Shown here piece by piece: positions 26,726 to 34,406 of a stretch of DNA of 64,000 nucleotides; the first letter of the stretch is position 1; each line of letters opens with the position of its first letter. Below the pieces are notes generated by a model that had not been told where the DNA came from, ran no database searches, and saw nothing but the letters and a program-made list of their open reading frames with translations. The position numbers and the translations under genes are program-made. The DNA is taken from contig NZ_JAFMYU010000010.1 in NCBI RefSeq assembly GCF_017353255.1, forward strand, positions 124,001 through 188,000, read 5' to 3'. This DNA comes from Fibrella aquatilis (GTDB taxonomy: Bacteria > Bacteroidota > Bacteroidia > Cytophagales > Spirosomataceae).

Positions 26726-29056
26726 CTAAGATAAGCTGCCTACTGTTGCCCGCACAAACGATTTTTCAAGCAACGGCTTCACGGCACTCTGTAAGTCGGT
26801 GAGTGCCAGCAGGTAAGACAGCGTCGATTCGGCACCCTGGTTCTGATTGGCCCGGTCGATGTGCAGACCATCGCGGCAACCGCCTGTCAGTGAGTCGTAG
26901 AGGGGTAAGCCCAGGTCATTATGGCCTGTAAACCAACGGAATATGCGCAATGCTCGGCGGTGCCATTCGGGGTCGGCAGTAAACTGCCAGGCGGTAAGGC
27001 AGGCGCTGATGGTGCTCTGCGCTTCCAGCGGCTGCTGATCGAAATAGGCGCGGGTGAGGCCTTTACTGTAGAAACCGTCTGAACCGATAGGCTGGAAATG
27101 GCCTTTCCCGATCCGGCTGTTGTCGGGCGTGGCCGAGGCTGTTTGCTGGTCTACCAACCACACAAGGGCCGTAAACCCAATAGCAATACCTTCTTGGTTA
27201 TCAGACACCAGTAGCGCGTGGGCCAGCACGGCGTTGTCGTAAGCAAGGGTATTTTCAAACCAGCGCCAGTCGTCGGAGGCTGTTTCGTGATACCGGAAGA
27301 TGAGCTTGCCCACCAGCTTTTGCTGAATAGACTTGGCCAGCCGGTCGTCGCTGAATCGTTTGAGGTACTCGTGAATACCCAACAAGGCAAACGCCCACGA
27401 CCGCGGCGATTCCATCCTGACGGCGCTGGGCAGCACGTTTTCCATCAGGGTCATGGCCCAGGTGAGCACGTTTTGCTCGTCAGACCGGCCAATGCAGGTG
27501 CCCAGCGCCCAAATGGCCCGCCCGGTGCTATCTTCCGACCCTACCTCTTCAAGCCAGCGGCGGTCGTAGCTCATAAAATTCCGAAACTGCCGCTTTTCGG
27601 GCGAAAAAGCATAGTTCAAAAACGCCATGTACGTATCGGCCAGGGCATCAATACGACGGTCGTGCAACCCTGTTTCTTTTAACCACATGGTCAAAATCAG
27701 GGCGCGGGCATTGTCGTCAGTACAGTAGCCTTCTTCGTAGAAAGGCAAATGATACCGGGCGTGCTGAATAATACCCGTCGAGTCGCTGAGGCGGTAAAGA
27801 TGGTCTAGCTTCAGGGTTGGCAATTGCAACCCGCCGTTGCTGCTGCCCGGAAACAGGCTCTGCGTGGCCCGCATCCGTTCCAGCCGGGCTTGTCCAAACG
27901 AGTCGGCATATTGTTTGATCACGTTTTCCCAGATCATCTCGCGGCCCATGAGGTAGCCCCGTTTGCGCATGGCGTGGCGCATTGGCTCGTCGGTGAGCAA
28001 ATTGATAACCTGGTCGGCAATGGCTTCACTATCGCTAAAGGGCACCAAAATACCTCGGCCGTCGGCCAGGAGTTCTTCGGCATGCCAGTAGGGCGTTGAG
28101 ATAACAGCCTTGCCCACCCCTACCGAATACGCCAGCGTACCCGACGTGATCTGGGCGGGGTTGAGGTAGGGCGTGATGTAGATGTCGGCGGCCCCTAGAA
28201 ACTCAAGCAGGTCGTCAAGCTCCACAAACTGATCGTAGAACGTTACGTGGTCGGCCACACCGTTATCCTGCGCCAACTGCTTCAGGCTGTCGCGGTAGGC
28301 CTCGCCTTCATGCCTGATCAGGTGCGGATGGGTAGCTCCCAGCACCATATACACTACGTTTGGAAACTGCTCGACAATGCGCGGCAGGGCGTTTATCACG
28401 TTTTCGATGCCTTTATTCGGCGACAGCAGCCCGAAAGTGAGCAGCACCTGCTTGCCTTCCATATTGAACCGATCTTTGTAGAAATGAGGATCTACAAAGG
28501 GCATGTCGGGAATGCCGTGGGCGATTACGTCTATTTTCTCGTCGGGGATTTCGTAGATCGAAGTCAGAAACTGCCGTCCCTTTTCGCTCATGCAGACTAC
28601 CCGCGCCGATAGGTCGGCAATGGCCTTGAGTGTAAGCAGTTGATCTTGATCGGGGTTTTTCAAAATAGTATGAAACGTGCTCACGATGGGCATCTTCAGG
28701 TTGCGCAGCAACGTCAGAATATAGTTGCCTGCTGTACCCCCATAGATGCCATATTCGTGCTGCAAACACACCACATCAACGTTTCGAGAGTTTAAGAATT
28801 CGGCGGCTTTTTTGTACGATTCCAAGTCGTGCTGAAAAAACTCGTAGCGCACTTCGTCTGGGTAATCGTAGCCTTCGGTGGTGTCATTGACCGATACTAC
28901 CCACGGGCGGGCACCGGGAATAAACGTGGCGTAGGACTTGTAGAGATCGGCGGTAAATGTGGCAATGCCGCACTGCCGGGGCAGGTAGTCGCCAATAAAT
29001 GCCACATTTTTAGGTTGAACAAAGAGGCTTGGCGGGGTTTGGGTTGAGGTGTTCAT
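26726..29056 (-). CDS. GT4 glycosyltransferase with C-terminal alpha-helical domain
   Basis: A 776-residue two-domain cytoplasmic protein. Residues about 15-400 are a GT-B glycosyltransferase of family 4: GDYLPRQCGIATF near the N-terminus, FHTILKNP, FGLLSPNKGIENVINALP, and ITPYLNPAQITSGTLAYSVG with the following EELLADGRGILVP donor-site loop. Residues about 410-776 form an all-helical part (YCTDDNARALIL, SEDSTGRAIWALGT, DGFYSKGLTRAYFDQQP, WHRRALRIFRWFTGHNDLG) like six-hairpin glycosidase folds. Genes of this architecture are often next to GH130 genes, as here. Likely builds a mannose-containing glycoside. The start is the ATG at 29056. Confidence 0.85.
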   Translation of the reverse strand: MNTSTQTPPSLFVQPKNVAFIGDYLPRQCGIATFTADLYKSYATFIPGARPWVVSVNDTTEGYDYPDEVRYEFFQHDLESYKKAAEFLNSRNVDVVCLQHEYGIYGGTAGNYILTLLRNLKMPIVSTFHTILKNPDQDQLLTLKAIADLSARVVCMSEKGRQFLTSIYEIPDEKIDVIAHGIPDMPFVDPHFYKDRFNMEGKQVLLTFGLLSPNKGIENVINALPRIVEQFPNVVYMVLGATHPHLIRHEGEAYRDSLKQLAQDNGVADHVTFYDQFVELDDLLEFLGAADIYITPYLNPAQITSGTLAYSVGVGKAVISTPYWHAEELLADGRGILVPFSDSEAIADQVINLLTDEPMRHAMRKRGYLMGREMIWENVIKQYADSFGQARLERMRATQSLFPGSSNGGLQLPTLKLDHLYRLSDSTGIIQHARYHLPFYEEGYCTDDNARALILTMWLKETGLHDRRIDALADTYMAFLNYAFSPEKRQFRNFMSYDRRWLEEVGSEDSTGRAIWALGTCIGRSDEQNVLTWAMTLMENVLPSAVRMESPRSWAFALLGIHEYLKRFSDDRLAKSIQQKLVGKLIFRYHETASDDWRWFENTLAYDNAVLAHALLVSDNQEGIAIGFTALVWLVDQQTASATPDNSRIGKGHFQPIGSDGFYSKGLTRAYFDQQPLEAQSTISACLTAWQFTADPEWHRRALRIFRWFTGHNDLGLPLYDSLTGGCRDGLHIDRANQNQGAESTLSYLLALTDLQSAVKPLLEKSFVRATVGSLS

Positions 29057-29175
29057 GGCGTCGAGTAACCTGCTTTATAAACCAAAAGTGCTATGGGTCA
29101 ACACATAAGCAGGTCCTCTTATAACGCACTTAGGCCCGTTTGGTTTGCATTATTTACAGAACGGACCCCATGCAA

Positions 29176-29204
29176 AAAGCCCCCCGCAGGCGGCGGGGGG
29201 CTTT
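29176..29204 (-). terminator. Terminator of the T9SS cargo gene
   Basis: 12-bp perfect GC-rich stem (29176-29187 with 29193-29204), 5-nt loop, followed on the minus strand by T residues. It lies between the sorting-domain gene and the glycosyltransferase start, separating the two transcripts. Confidence 0.9.
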
Positions 29205-29242
29205 GGTATGAATTGGTTTCCAGATAACCAGATTAGGCTATG

Positions 29243-29788
29243 CTATTGCTTCAGCAGCCGGATCACTTTAGTTTGATTGTCGGTTTTTACCTGGTATAGA
29301 TACACGCCAGTAGGCAGGTTACCGCCTTCAACGCCCAGCTTATAGGTACCCGCCGCCTGCACTCCGTCCGATTCGGTATGCCGGATCACGCTGCCCCGCG
29401 CATCGGTCAGTGTGTGTTTCACGGCACTAGCGGTGGGCAGAGTATACTCAACCGTGGTCAGGTCCTGAAACGGATTTGGCGATGCCGACACCATCAGCCC
29501 CGTACCCGGCTCTGCCGAACGGGCCGACACCGGCGCAATAGTGGCCTGAAATACAGAACCGGCGCGGGCCTCGAAACCAGGTTGCAACACAATGGCCTTA
29601 CCAGCGGTGTAGGTAGCCGTAGCCTGTTGTTCCACTACGTTCGTGGCCGAAATGCGCTCTACGGCTTTCAAATCGTAACGAGCGTTGGCCCGCACCGACT
29701 TGCTGACAATGGCCTGTTGGTCAATAGCCTGCGCGTTGGCCGCCACAACGACCAAACAAAATGAGAGAGAAAGTAGCGTCTGTTTCAT
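29243..29788 (-). CDS. Secreted protein with coat-hanger stack and T9SS sorting domain
   Basis: A 181-residue protein exported by Sec and then by the type IX system. The start at 29788 gives a clean signal peptide (KQTLLSLSFCLVVVAANA). Residues about 60-85 hold TYTAGKAIVLQPGFEARAGS, the pattern of the three-coat-hanger stack found in many T9SS cargo proteins. The C-terminal 85 residues form the type A sorting domain: SASPNPFQD, DARGSVIRHTE, GTYKLGVEGGNLPTGVYLY and the ending KVIRLLKQ. There is no catalytic domain between them, so this is a minimal surface protein of unknown role. Confidence 0.85.
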   Translation of the reverse strand: MKQTLLSLSFCLVVVAANAQAIDQQAIVSKSVRANARYDLKAVERISATNVVEQQATATYTAGKAIVLQPGFEARAGSVFQATIAPVSARSAEPGTGLMVSASPNPFQDLTTVEYTLPTASAVKHTLTDARGSVIRHTESDGVQAAGTYKLGVEGGNLPTGVYLYQVKTDNQTKVIRLLKQ

Positions 29789-29959
29789 AAGCGAAACCGG
29801 ATGTGCCGGTCGATACGACAAGTTTACCCATTTTTACCATAAAATGTTTACTAGCCATCAAAAAATCGGGATAATTCAGTAACCGTTTTATCAGGCGTTG
29901 CGTTATGCCAATCTAACTTAACCAGCCCCTTTCGGGCACCAGCCAACCGGATCCAGCAC

Positions 29960-30118
29960 ATGAACATTGAACAAGTACGCGAACAACTCCACCTGCTCAT
30001 CGACGAAGTTGACGACCTCTACGTTCTCAACGGCCTCTACCGCAACCTCGCCGCCGACAAACGCCAGCGCGACCAATATGAGAAGGAAAAGGCGAAGAAG
30101 GCGGTGAAGAAGAATTAA
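29960..30118 (+). CDS. Small charged helical protein
   Basis: A 52-residue ORF: MNIEQVREQLHLLIDEVDD, a hydrophobic turn VLNGLYRNLAA, then a strongly basic tail ending in KKAVKKN. The heptad-like Leu/Ile/Val spacing suggests a helical hairpin. No cysteine or signal peptide. The gene runs against the DUF3109 gene across a 44-bp inverted repeat that starts three bases after its stop. No named family recognised. Confidence 0.6.
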   Translation: MNIEQVREQLHLLIDEVDDLYVLNGLYRNLAADKRQRDQYEKEKAKKAVKKN

Positions 30119-30121
30119 TGA

Positions 30122-30224
30122 ATAATGAACAATCGGTCCGCCGATGCGGTACAATGAGCTTACGCATCTGTTTGGTTGGCGCGTAAGCTCATTGTACCGC
30201 ATCGGCGGACCGATTGTTCATTAT
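30122..30224. repeat. 44-bp perfect inverted repeat between convergent genes
   Basis: 30122-30165 and 30181-30224 are exact reverse complements around a 15-nt loop. The outer arm is made of AATGAACAAT words. It begins right after the small helical gene and ends ten bases before the DUF3109 stop codon, so it can terminate both transcripts. Confidence 0.95.
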
Positions 30225-30234
30225 AGATTGTACA

Positions 30235-30813
30235 TTAATTCTCTCCCTCAATCTCCCTCCTCAACTGGTCATACCACGCTTGGCCGTAGGCGCGGACGAG
30301 GGCGTTGCTGACGAATTTATAGACGGGTACGCCAAGTTGCTTGCCGAAACCACAGGCGGGACTGCAAATGGGCCAGCGGTCGTAGTTTAAGGCGTGGTAT
30401 TGCTCGTATTTGGTTACGCGGATAGGGTATAGATGGCACGAAATAGGCTTCGGCCAGTCTATTTTGCCGTCGTTATAGGCCGCTTCAATGCCGCATTTTA
30501 GGATGTTTTTTTCGTCGTAGATAGCGTAAACGCACTCGCGGCCACCCACGGTGGTGGTCACGTAGTCGCCATCGCCTTCCGCGTCGATGTCCTGTTCATA
30601 CAGCCCCTGCGCTTCGATAGCCGCAATACCCGCCGCCGACAGGTAGGGTTTCACCGCCGGATATATCTCCTGTAGTTTGGCCAGTTCGTCGCGCTCTAAT
30701 GGGGCACCGGCGTCGCCTTCTACGCAGCAGGCACCCTTGCACTTATCAAGATTGCAGACAAAAAATTGCTCGGCGATGTCGTCACTGATGACGGTGTTGT
30801 CGATGAGGATCAT
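30235..30813 (-). CDS. DUF3109 family cysteine-rich protein
   Basis: A 192-residue cytoplasmic protein of the DUF3109 family, related in pattern to Fe/S-type YkgJ-like zinc/iron-binding proteins. It has the conserved Cys set [13 protein letters not shown] (about residues 18-30), [31 protein letters not shown] and [12 protein letters not shown]. The spacing suggests metal or cluster binding; the biological role of the family is not established. It is the last gene of the O-methyltransferase-MltD-DUF3109 run, with an 18-nt gap to the MltD stop. Confidence 0.9.
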   Translation of the reverse strand: MILIDNTVISDDIAEQFFVCNLDKCKGACCVEGDAGAPLERDELAKLQEIYPAVKPYLSAAGIAAIEAQGLYEQDIDAEGDGDYVTTTVGGRECVYAIYDEKNILKCGIEAAYNDGKIDWPKPISCHLYPIRVTKYEQYHALNYDRWPICSPACGFGKQLGVPVYKFVSNALVRAYGQAWYDQLRREIEGEN

Positions 30814-30831
30814 AGTCTTCTATCAGCCAGC

Positions 30832-33351
30832 TTACTGGCTAACGCGCAGTTTCTGGCCTTCTTTTACGCCCAGGTCGGGCAGTTTGTTCCATTCCATCAA
30901 TTGTTCGATGGTTACATCATATTGCTTCGACACGCGATAGAGCGTCTCCCCTTTGGCCACCGTATGGTATACTGGCCCGGCTGGTTTTGTCGGCGTAACT
31001 ACTGGCTGTTCAATAGTCTCTGATTCAACCGGTTGCGTTGCTGACACAACGGGTTTCGGCGATGTGGGCTGGCCCGTAGGGTAGCCAGCAGGCACGTTAG
31101 GCATGGTCAGCTTCTGGCCCACCGACAGCTTATCGTCGAGGGTGAGGCCGTTGGCAGTCAGCAGGTCTTCTACCCGGATACCATAATACCGCGACAAGCT
31201 GTAGAACGTCTGCCCCGCCTCGATGGTATGGCTTACAGATCGACTACCAGCCGGGCTTGTGGTCGGGCGAGTGGCCGACACCTCCGTGCGCGGGGCCTCA
31301 GTACGGGATGTATTTGCAGTGCGGCTGCTGGGCGCGTTGTCGGCGGGAGTAGCCGGGCGGGTCATGGGCGGCAGCGGGTTAGGGTCGGTATAAGGCTGAT
31401 TTCGAATGGGGGCCTCTTGCCCTTTCTTCGGCACCGGCGGTTGCTCTTCACCCAAATCAACGGTACGCGTGGGCCGTCCCGACGTCCGTCTGCCCGACGA
31501 GCTAGCCGTAGGGTCGGGCGTTTGTGGATAGCTGGCTGGAGTGGCAGGGCGGGTCATGGGTGGCATCGGGTTGGGGTCCGTATAGGTCTGATTTCGAATC
31601 CCTCCTTCACGGCTACCTGCTGCGGGCCGGGCGGGCGTGGTGCGCTCCCGTTCGGGTTCACCTTCGGCCCGCACGATGATGGTGCGCTGTGGTGAACCGG
31701 CGTCAGTAGCAGGCACCGTCACTGAGGGTGTAGGGCGGGCGGCGGGGGCGTTCACGGGGGGCGTGTTGGCATCTGTGGCCGGGGTAGTGCCCACCGGGCG
31801 GGTCATGGGCGGCAGTGGGTTAGGGTCGGTGTAGGGCTGGTTGCGTTTGGCAGGGGTCATCTCCGGCTCTGGCGTAGCGCTACCCACCAGTTTAGGTTGG
31901 TAGCGTTTCCGCTCAGAGGCATTGCGTGGTATGTTGTTAATGGCCGTGCGGGCATCGCCGGTACTGCTCTGGTCGGCCACGGGGCGGGTGCTGGGCGTGG
32001 CCGGCGACGGGTCATACACGGGTGGCGTCGGGGCATTGATCACCTCTACGGGTGTTTTGCTGGGTCGTTTTTCGCGCAGCCACAGTACCCGGCCCACCTG
32101 CAATTTCTGCACCCGGTCCATGCGGTTGTAGCGGATAAGCTTTTTCAGCCGAATGCCATACCGTTGCGAAATGCTGCGCATGCTCTCGTCGGGGCGGGCG
32201 GTGTGGAAAGGCACTAGGGCTTTTTTGCGCTTCTTCGCCAGGTAGTATACCTCGCCGGGCACCAGTAAGTCGCGCTCGCCTAAATCATTAAACCGCAAAA
32301 AACTAGACAGGCTAATTTTCGATTTCCGCGCCAGCGAGGCCGAGTTGTCATTGGCCTGCGCCTGTACACCCGGCAAGCCGTTGATTTCATAGAGAATAGG
32401 CTCGTTGTCTGACCGCGTCACCATCGTGACCAGCTTCAACACCGGAAAGCCAATATCGTCGGTGGGAATGTTCTTGAGTTTAGTGTCGGTGGCCACCACC
32501 ATCCGCTGCCGCACGTCGTTGATCTGGCCATTCGGAATGGGCACGGTCAGGATATACGCTTTGTCAGATGGCACCTGATCGGTCAGCAGCCAGCGGTTGT
32601 AATTCCGAATGTCGGCCACGGGAACGGCTAGTTCGGTGGCAATGTCGCTCACGTTTTTACCACCACCGCCGGGATATTCCACCAAGGCAAAAGGCAGACT
32701 GGGCTGGTAGGTTTTCACGGCGTGTTCAATGGCTAGCTTGTGGGCAAAAAACCGCAGTACGTAGCGGTCGGTACTGCCGCTCAGGGTAATGTCGTGCGAG
32801 TTGGCCCAGTCGGGCGATACAATCTTGCTAATACCGCCCGTGCCCAGGTAAAACGAGAACAGGGCCGACACCCAGTTGTTATACATCCCGTTGCTGCGGC
32901 GCAGGTAGCGGGCAGCCGCATGGGTCGAAGCCAGAATGTGCTTCCGCTCATCGACCTGATCATTCACGGTCAGGCCATAGTCGGTAGCGGTTTCGCGTTT
33001 AAACTGCCAGAACCCCACCGCCTGCGATGACGACACGGCGTCGGGCGTGAGCGAGCTTTCCTGCATGGCCAGGTATTTAAAATCGGTGGGCATCTCGTCG
33101 GTGAGCAGGGCGTTTTCCATCAAGGGAAAGTACAGCAGCGCCCGGTCAAGCTTGGCATACCAGTAGGAACGGTTGGCAACCAGCGCGTTGACGTCCTGCT
33201 GAATCAAGCGGCGGGCATCGTCGTCGAACCGCACGGTCAGATCGGCAAAGGTCACCTGGTCGGGCACCGTGGGGCGATCAATAGTGGGCGCAGGTTGAGC
33301 CGCTGCCAGCAGACCTGCCAAGCTAAAAAGTAGGGTGAGGAGGCGTTTCAT
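30832..33351 (-). CDS. LysM-containing lytic transglycosylase, MltD-like
   Basis: An 839-residue exported murein hydrolase. Signal peptide 1-18. A lytic transglycosylase (SLT) domain lies at about 60-230 with catalytic E98 in LAMQESSLTP, then AVGFWQF and the HILASTHAAARYL helix. LysM-like modules lie at about 375-425, 707-752 and 793-839 (HTIEAGQTFYSLSRYYGIR, HTVAKGETLYRVSKQYDVT). Between them is a Pro/Thr/Ala-rich linker of about 270 residues with three copies of (R)NQxYTDPNPxPPMTRP. It probably cleaves peptidoglycan in the periplasm, and the linker may span or anchor to the wall. Confidence 0.9.
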   Translation of the reverse strand: MKRLLTLLFSLAGLLAAAQPAPTIDRPTVPDQVTFADLTVRFDDDARRLIQQDVNALVANRSYWYAKLDRALLYFPLMENALLTDEMPTDFKYLAMQESSLTPDAVSSSQAVGFWQFKRETATDYGLTVNDQVDERKHILASTHAAARYLRRSNGMYNNWVSALFSFYLGTGGISKIVSPDWANSHDITLSGSTDRYVLRFFAHKLAIEHAVKTYQPSLPFALVEYPGGGGKNVSDIATELAVPVADIRNYNRWLLTDQVPSDKAYILTVPIPNGQINDVRQRMVVATDTKLKNIPTDDIGFPVLKLVTMVTRSDNEPILYEINGLPGVQAQANDNSASLARKSKISLSSFLRFNDLGERDLLVPGEVYYLAKKRKKALVPFHTARPDESMRSISQRYGIRLKKLIRYNRMDRVQKLQVGRVLWLREKRPSKTPVEVINAPTPPVYDPSPATPSTRPVADQSSTGDARTAINNIPRNASERKRYQPKLVGSATPEPEMTPAKRNQPYTDPNPLPPMTRPVGTTPATDANTPPVNAPAARPTPSVTVPATDAGSPQRTIIVRAEGEPERERTTPARPAAGSREGGIRNQTYTDPNPMPPMTRPATPASYPQTPDPTASSSGRRTSGRPTRTVDLGEEQPPVPKKGQEAPIRNQPYTDPNPLPPMTRPATPADNAPSSRTANTSRTEAPRTEVSATRPTTSPAGSRSVSHTIEAGQTFYSLSRYYGIRVEDLLTANGLTLDDKLSVGQKLTMPNVPAGYPTGQPTSPKPVVSATQPVESETIEQPVVTPTKPAGPVYHTVAKGETLYRVSKQYDVTIEQLMEWNKLPDLGVKEGQKLRVSQ

Positions 33352-33361
33352 AGGGGTAGGG

Positions 33362-34006
33362 TTAGCGTTTGCGGGCCATCATAATCCCGTCTCGAACGGG
33401 CAGAAGCACATTGTCGACGCGGGGGTCGTCGTGAATTTTCTGGTTAAACGCCCTGACCGCCCGGGTCACGGGGTCATTGGCCTGCTCAGGGTCGACTACT
33501 TTGCCACTCCAGAGCACATTATCGGCCAAGATGAGGCCACCAGGCCTTACCTGATCGAAAATAAGGTCATAGTAAAGCGCATAGTTTTCTTTGTCGGCGT
33601 CGATGAAAACAAGGTCAAACACTTCGTCGGCGAGAGTCTCCAGCACAATAGCGGCGTCGCCAAGCCGGAAATCGATCTGATCTACGTAGGGCGACTCAGA
33701 CCAGTATGTCCGGGCTATTGTTTCCAGTTCTTCATTTTTGTCGATGGTGAAGAGCCGACCATCTGGGGCTAGTCCCTCGGCCAGGCAGAGCGCTGAATAA
33801 CCCGTGTAAGTGCCTATTTCCAGAATTCGACGGGGCTGCATCAGGTGCGAGATCAGGGCCAGCAGCCGCCCCTGCCCATGCCCTGATAACATTCGGGGGC
33901 GCAACACATGGGCATACGTATCGCGGTTAAGCCGACGGAGCAAGTCCGGTTCGGGCGTCGTGAGGGCGTCAGCGTAGGTGGCTAAATCGACTGGAAGAAA
34001 ATCCAT
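33362..34006 (-). CDS. Class I SAM-dependent O-methyltransferase
   Basis: A 214-residue catechol-type O-methyltransferase fold. The SAM site ILEIGTYTGYSALCLAEG lies at about residues 60-78, and metal-binding or post-motif blocks are FIDADKENY (about 133-141) and ADNVLWSGKV (about 160-170). Length and motif order are those of the bacterial O-methyltransferase family 3, which methylates small phenolic or CoA-linked substrates with a divalent metal. No signal peptide. It starts the transcript that continues into the MltD-like gene 10 nt downstream. Confidence 0.92.
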   Translation of the reverse strand: MDFLPVDLATYADALTTPEPDLLRRLNRDTYAHVLRPRMLSGHGQGRLLALISHLMQPRRILEIGTYTGYSALCLAEGLAPDGRLFTIDKNEELETIARTYWSESPYVDQIDFRLGDAAIVLETLADEVFDLVFIDADKENYALYYDLIFDQVRPGGLILADNVLWSGKVVDPEQANDPVTRAVRAFNQKIHDDPRVDNVLLPVRDGIMMARKR

Positions 34007-34180
34007 TAAAGTCGCCTGGCGGTGGTGATAGAAGTAAAAGTACGTCTTTCTACCAAAACGATGGGCCTCGGTTTAGCGTATGCACGGGTTGACCAGGTAC
34101 GCAAAGGCAGGTAAGCAGAGCCGCTATTTTGACATAATCTAAATAGTATATATCTTCGATCTGCTTTATCGACAAATTAG

Positions 34181-34342
34181 ATGCTTTATTCCATCAACTC
34201 CGACCAATCAGGCTTAGAAACCCTGATTGTGCTCCCGCTGCATAACGGTAATACATTCACCAATGGTGCTGACTGCGTGTTCAAGAAATGCTGTAAGAAA
34301 TACAAAAAGGGCAAACGCTGCAAAAGCTGCCCGGATAAATAG
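34181..34342 (+). CDS. Small Cys/Lys-rich peptide (53 aa)
   Basis: A 53-residue ORF whose ATG is preceded directly by an in-frame stop, which fixes the start. The first half is neutral (LETLIVLPLHNGNTFTNG). The second half is dense in Cys and Lys (ADCVFKKCCKKYKKGKRCKS), with five Cys in the pattern C-x4-CC-x8-C-x2-C, consistent with a small zinc or cluster site or with nucleic-acid binding. Convergent to the LanB-type gene and separated from it by a hairpin. I have a vague memory of similar Lys/Cys tails in Bacteroidota small proteins but cannot verify it. A role in the neighbouring system is not shown. Confidence 0.6.
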   Translation: MLYSINSDQSGLETLIVLPLHNGNTFTNGADCVFKKCCKKYKKGKRCKSCPDK

Positions 34343-34402
34343 TGGCAGTAGTCAGTGATGACGCGCCTTTTTTTGCTGGCGTCATCACTGACTACTGCCA
34401 CT
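34341..34402. terminator. 24-bp perfect inverted repeat between convergent genes
   Basis: 34341-34364 and 34379-34402 are exact reverse complements around a 14-nt loop containing seven T. It overlaps the stop codon of the Cys/Lys-rich peptide gene and ends four bases before the LanB stop codon. Likely a bidirectional terminator. Confidence 0.9.
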
Positions 34403-34406
34403 TCTT

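Noticed and set aside
31357-31850. CRISPR-like spaced repeats in the MltD gene
   Set aside because: Only three imperfect copies with unequal spacing, in frame and encoding a Pro-rich protein motif; no cas genes.
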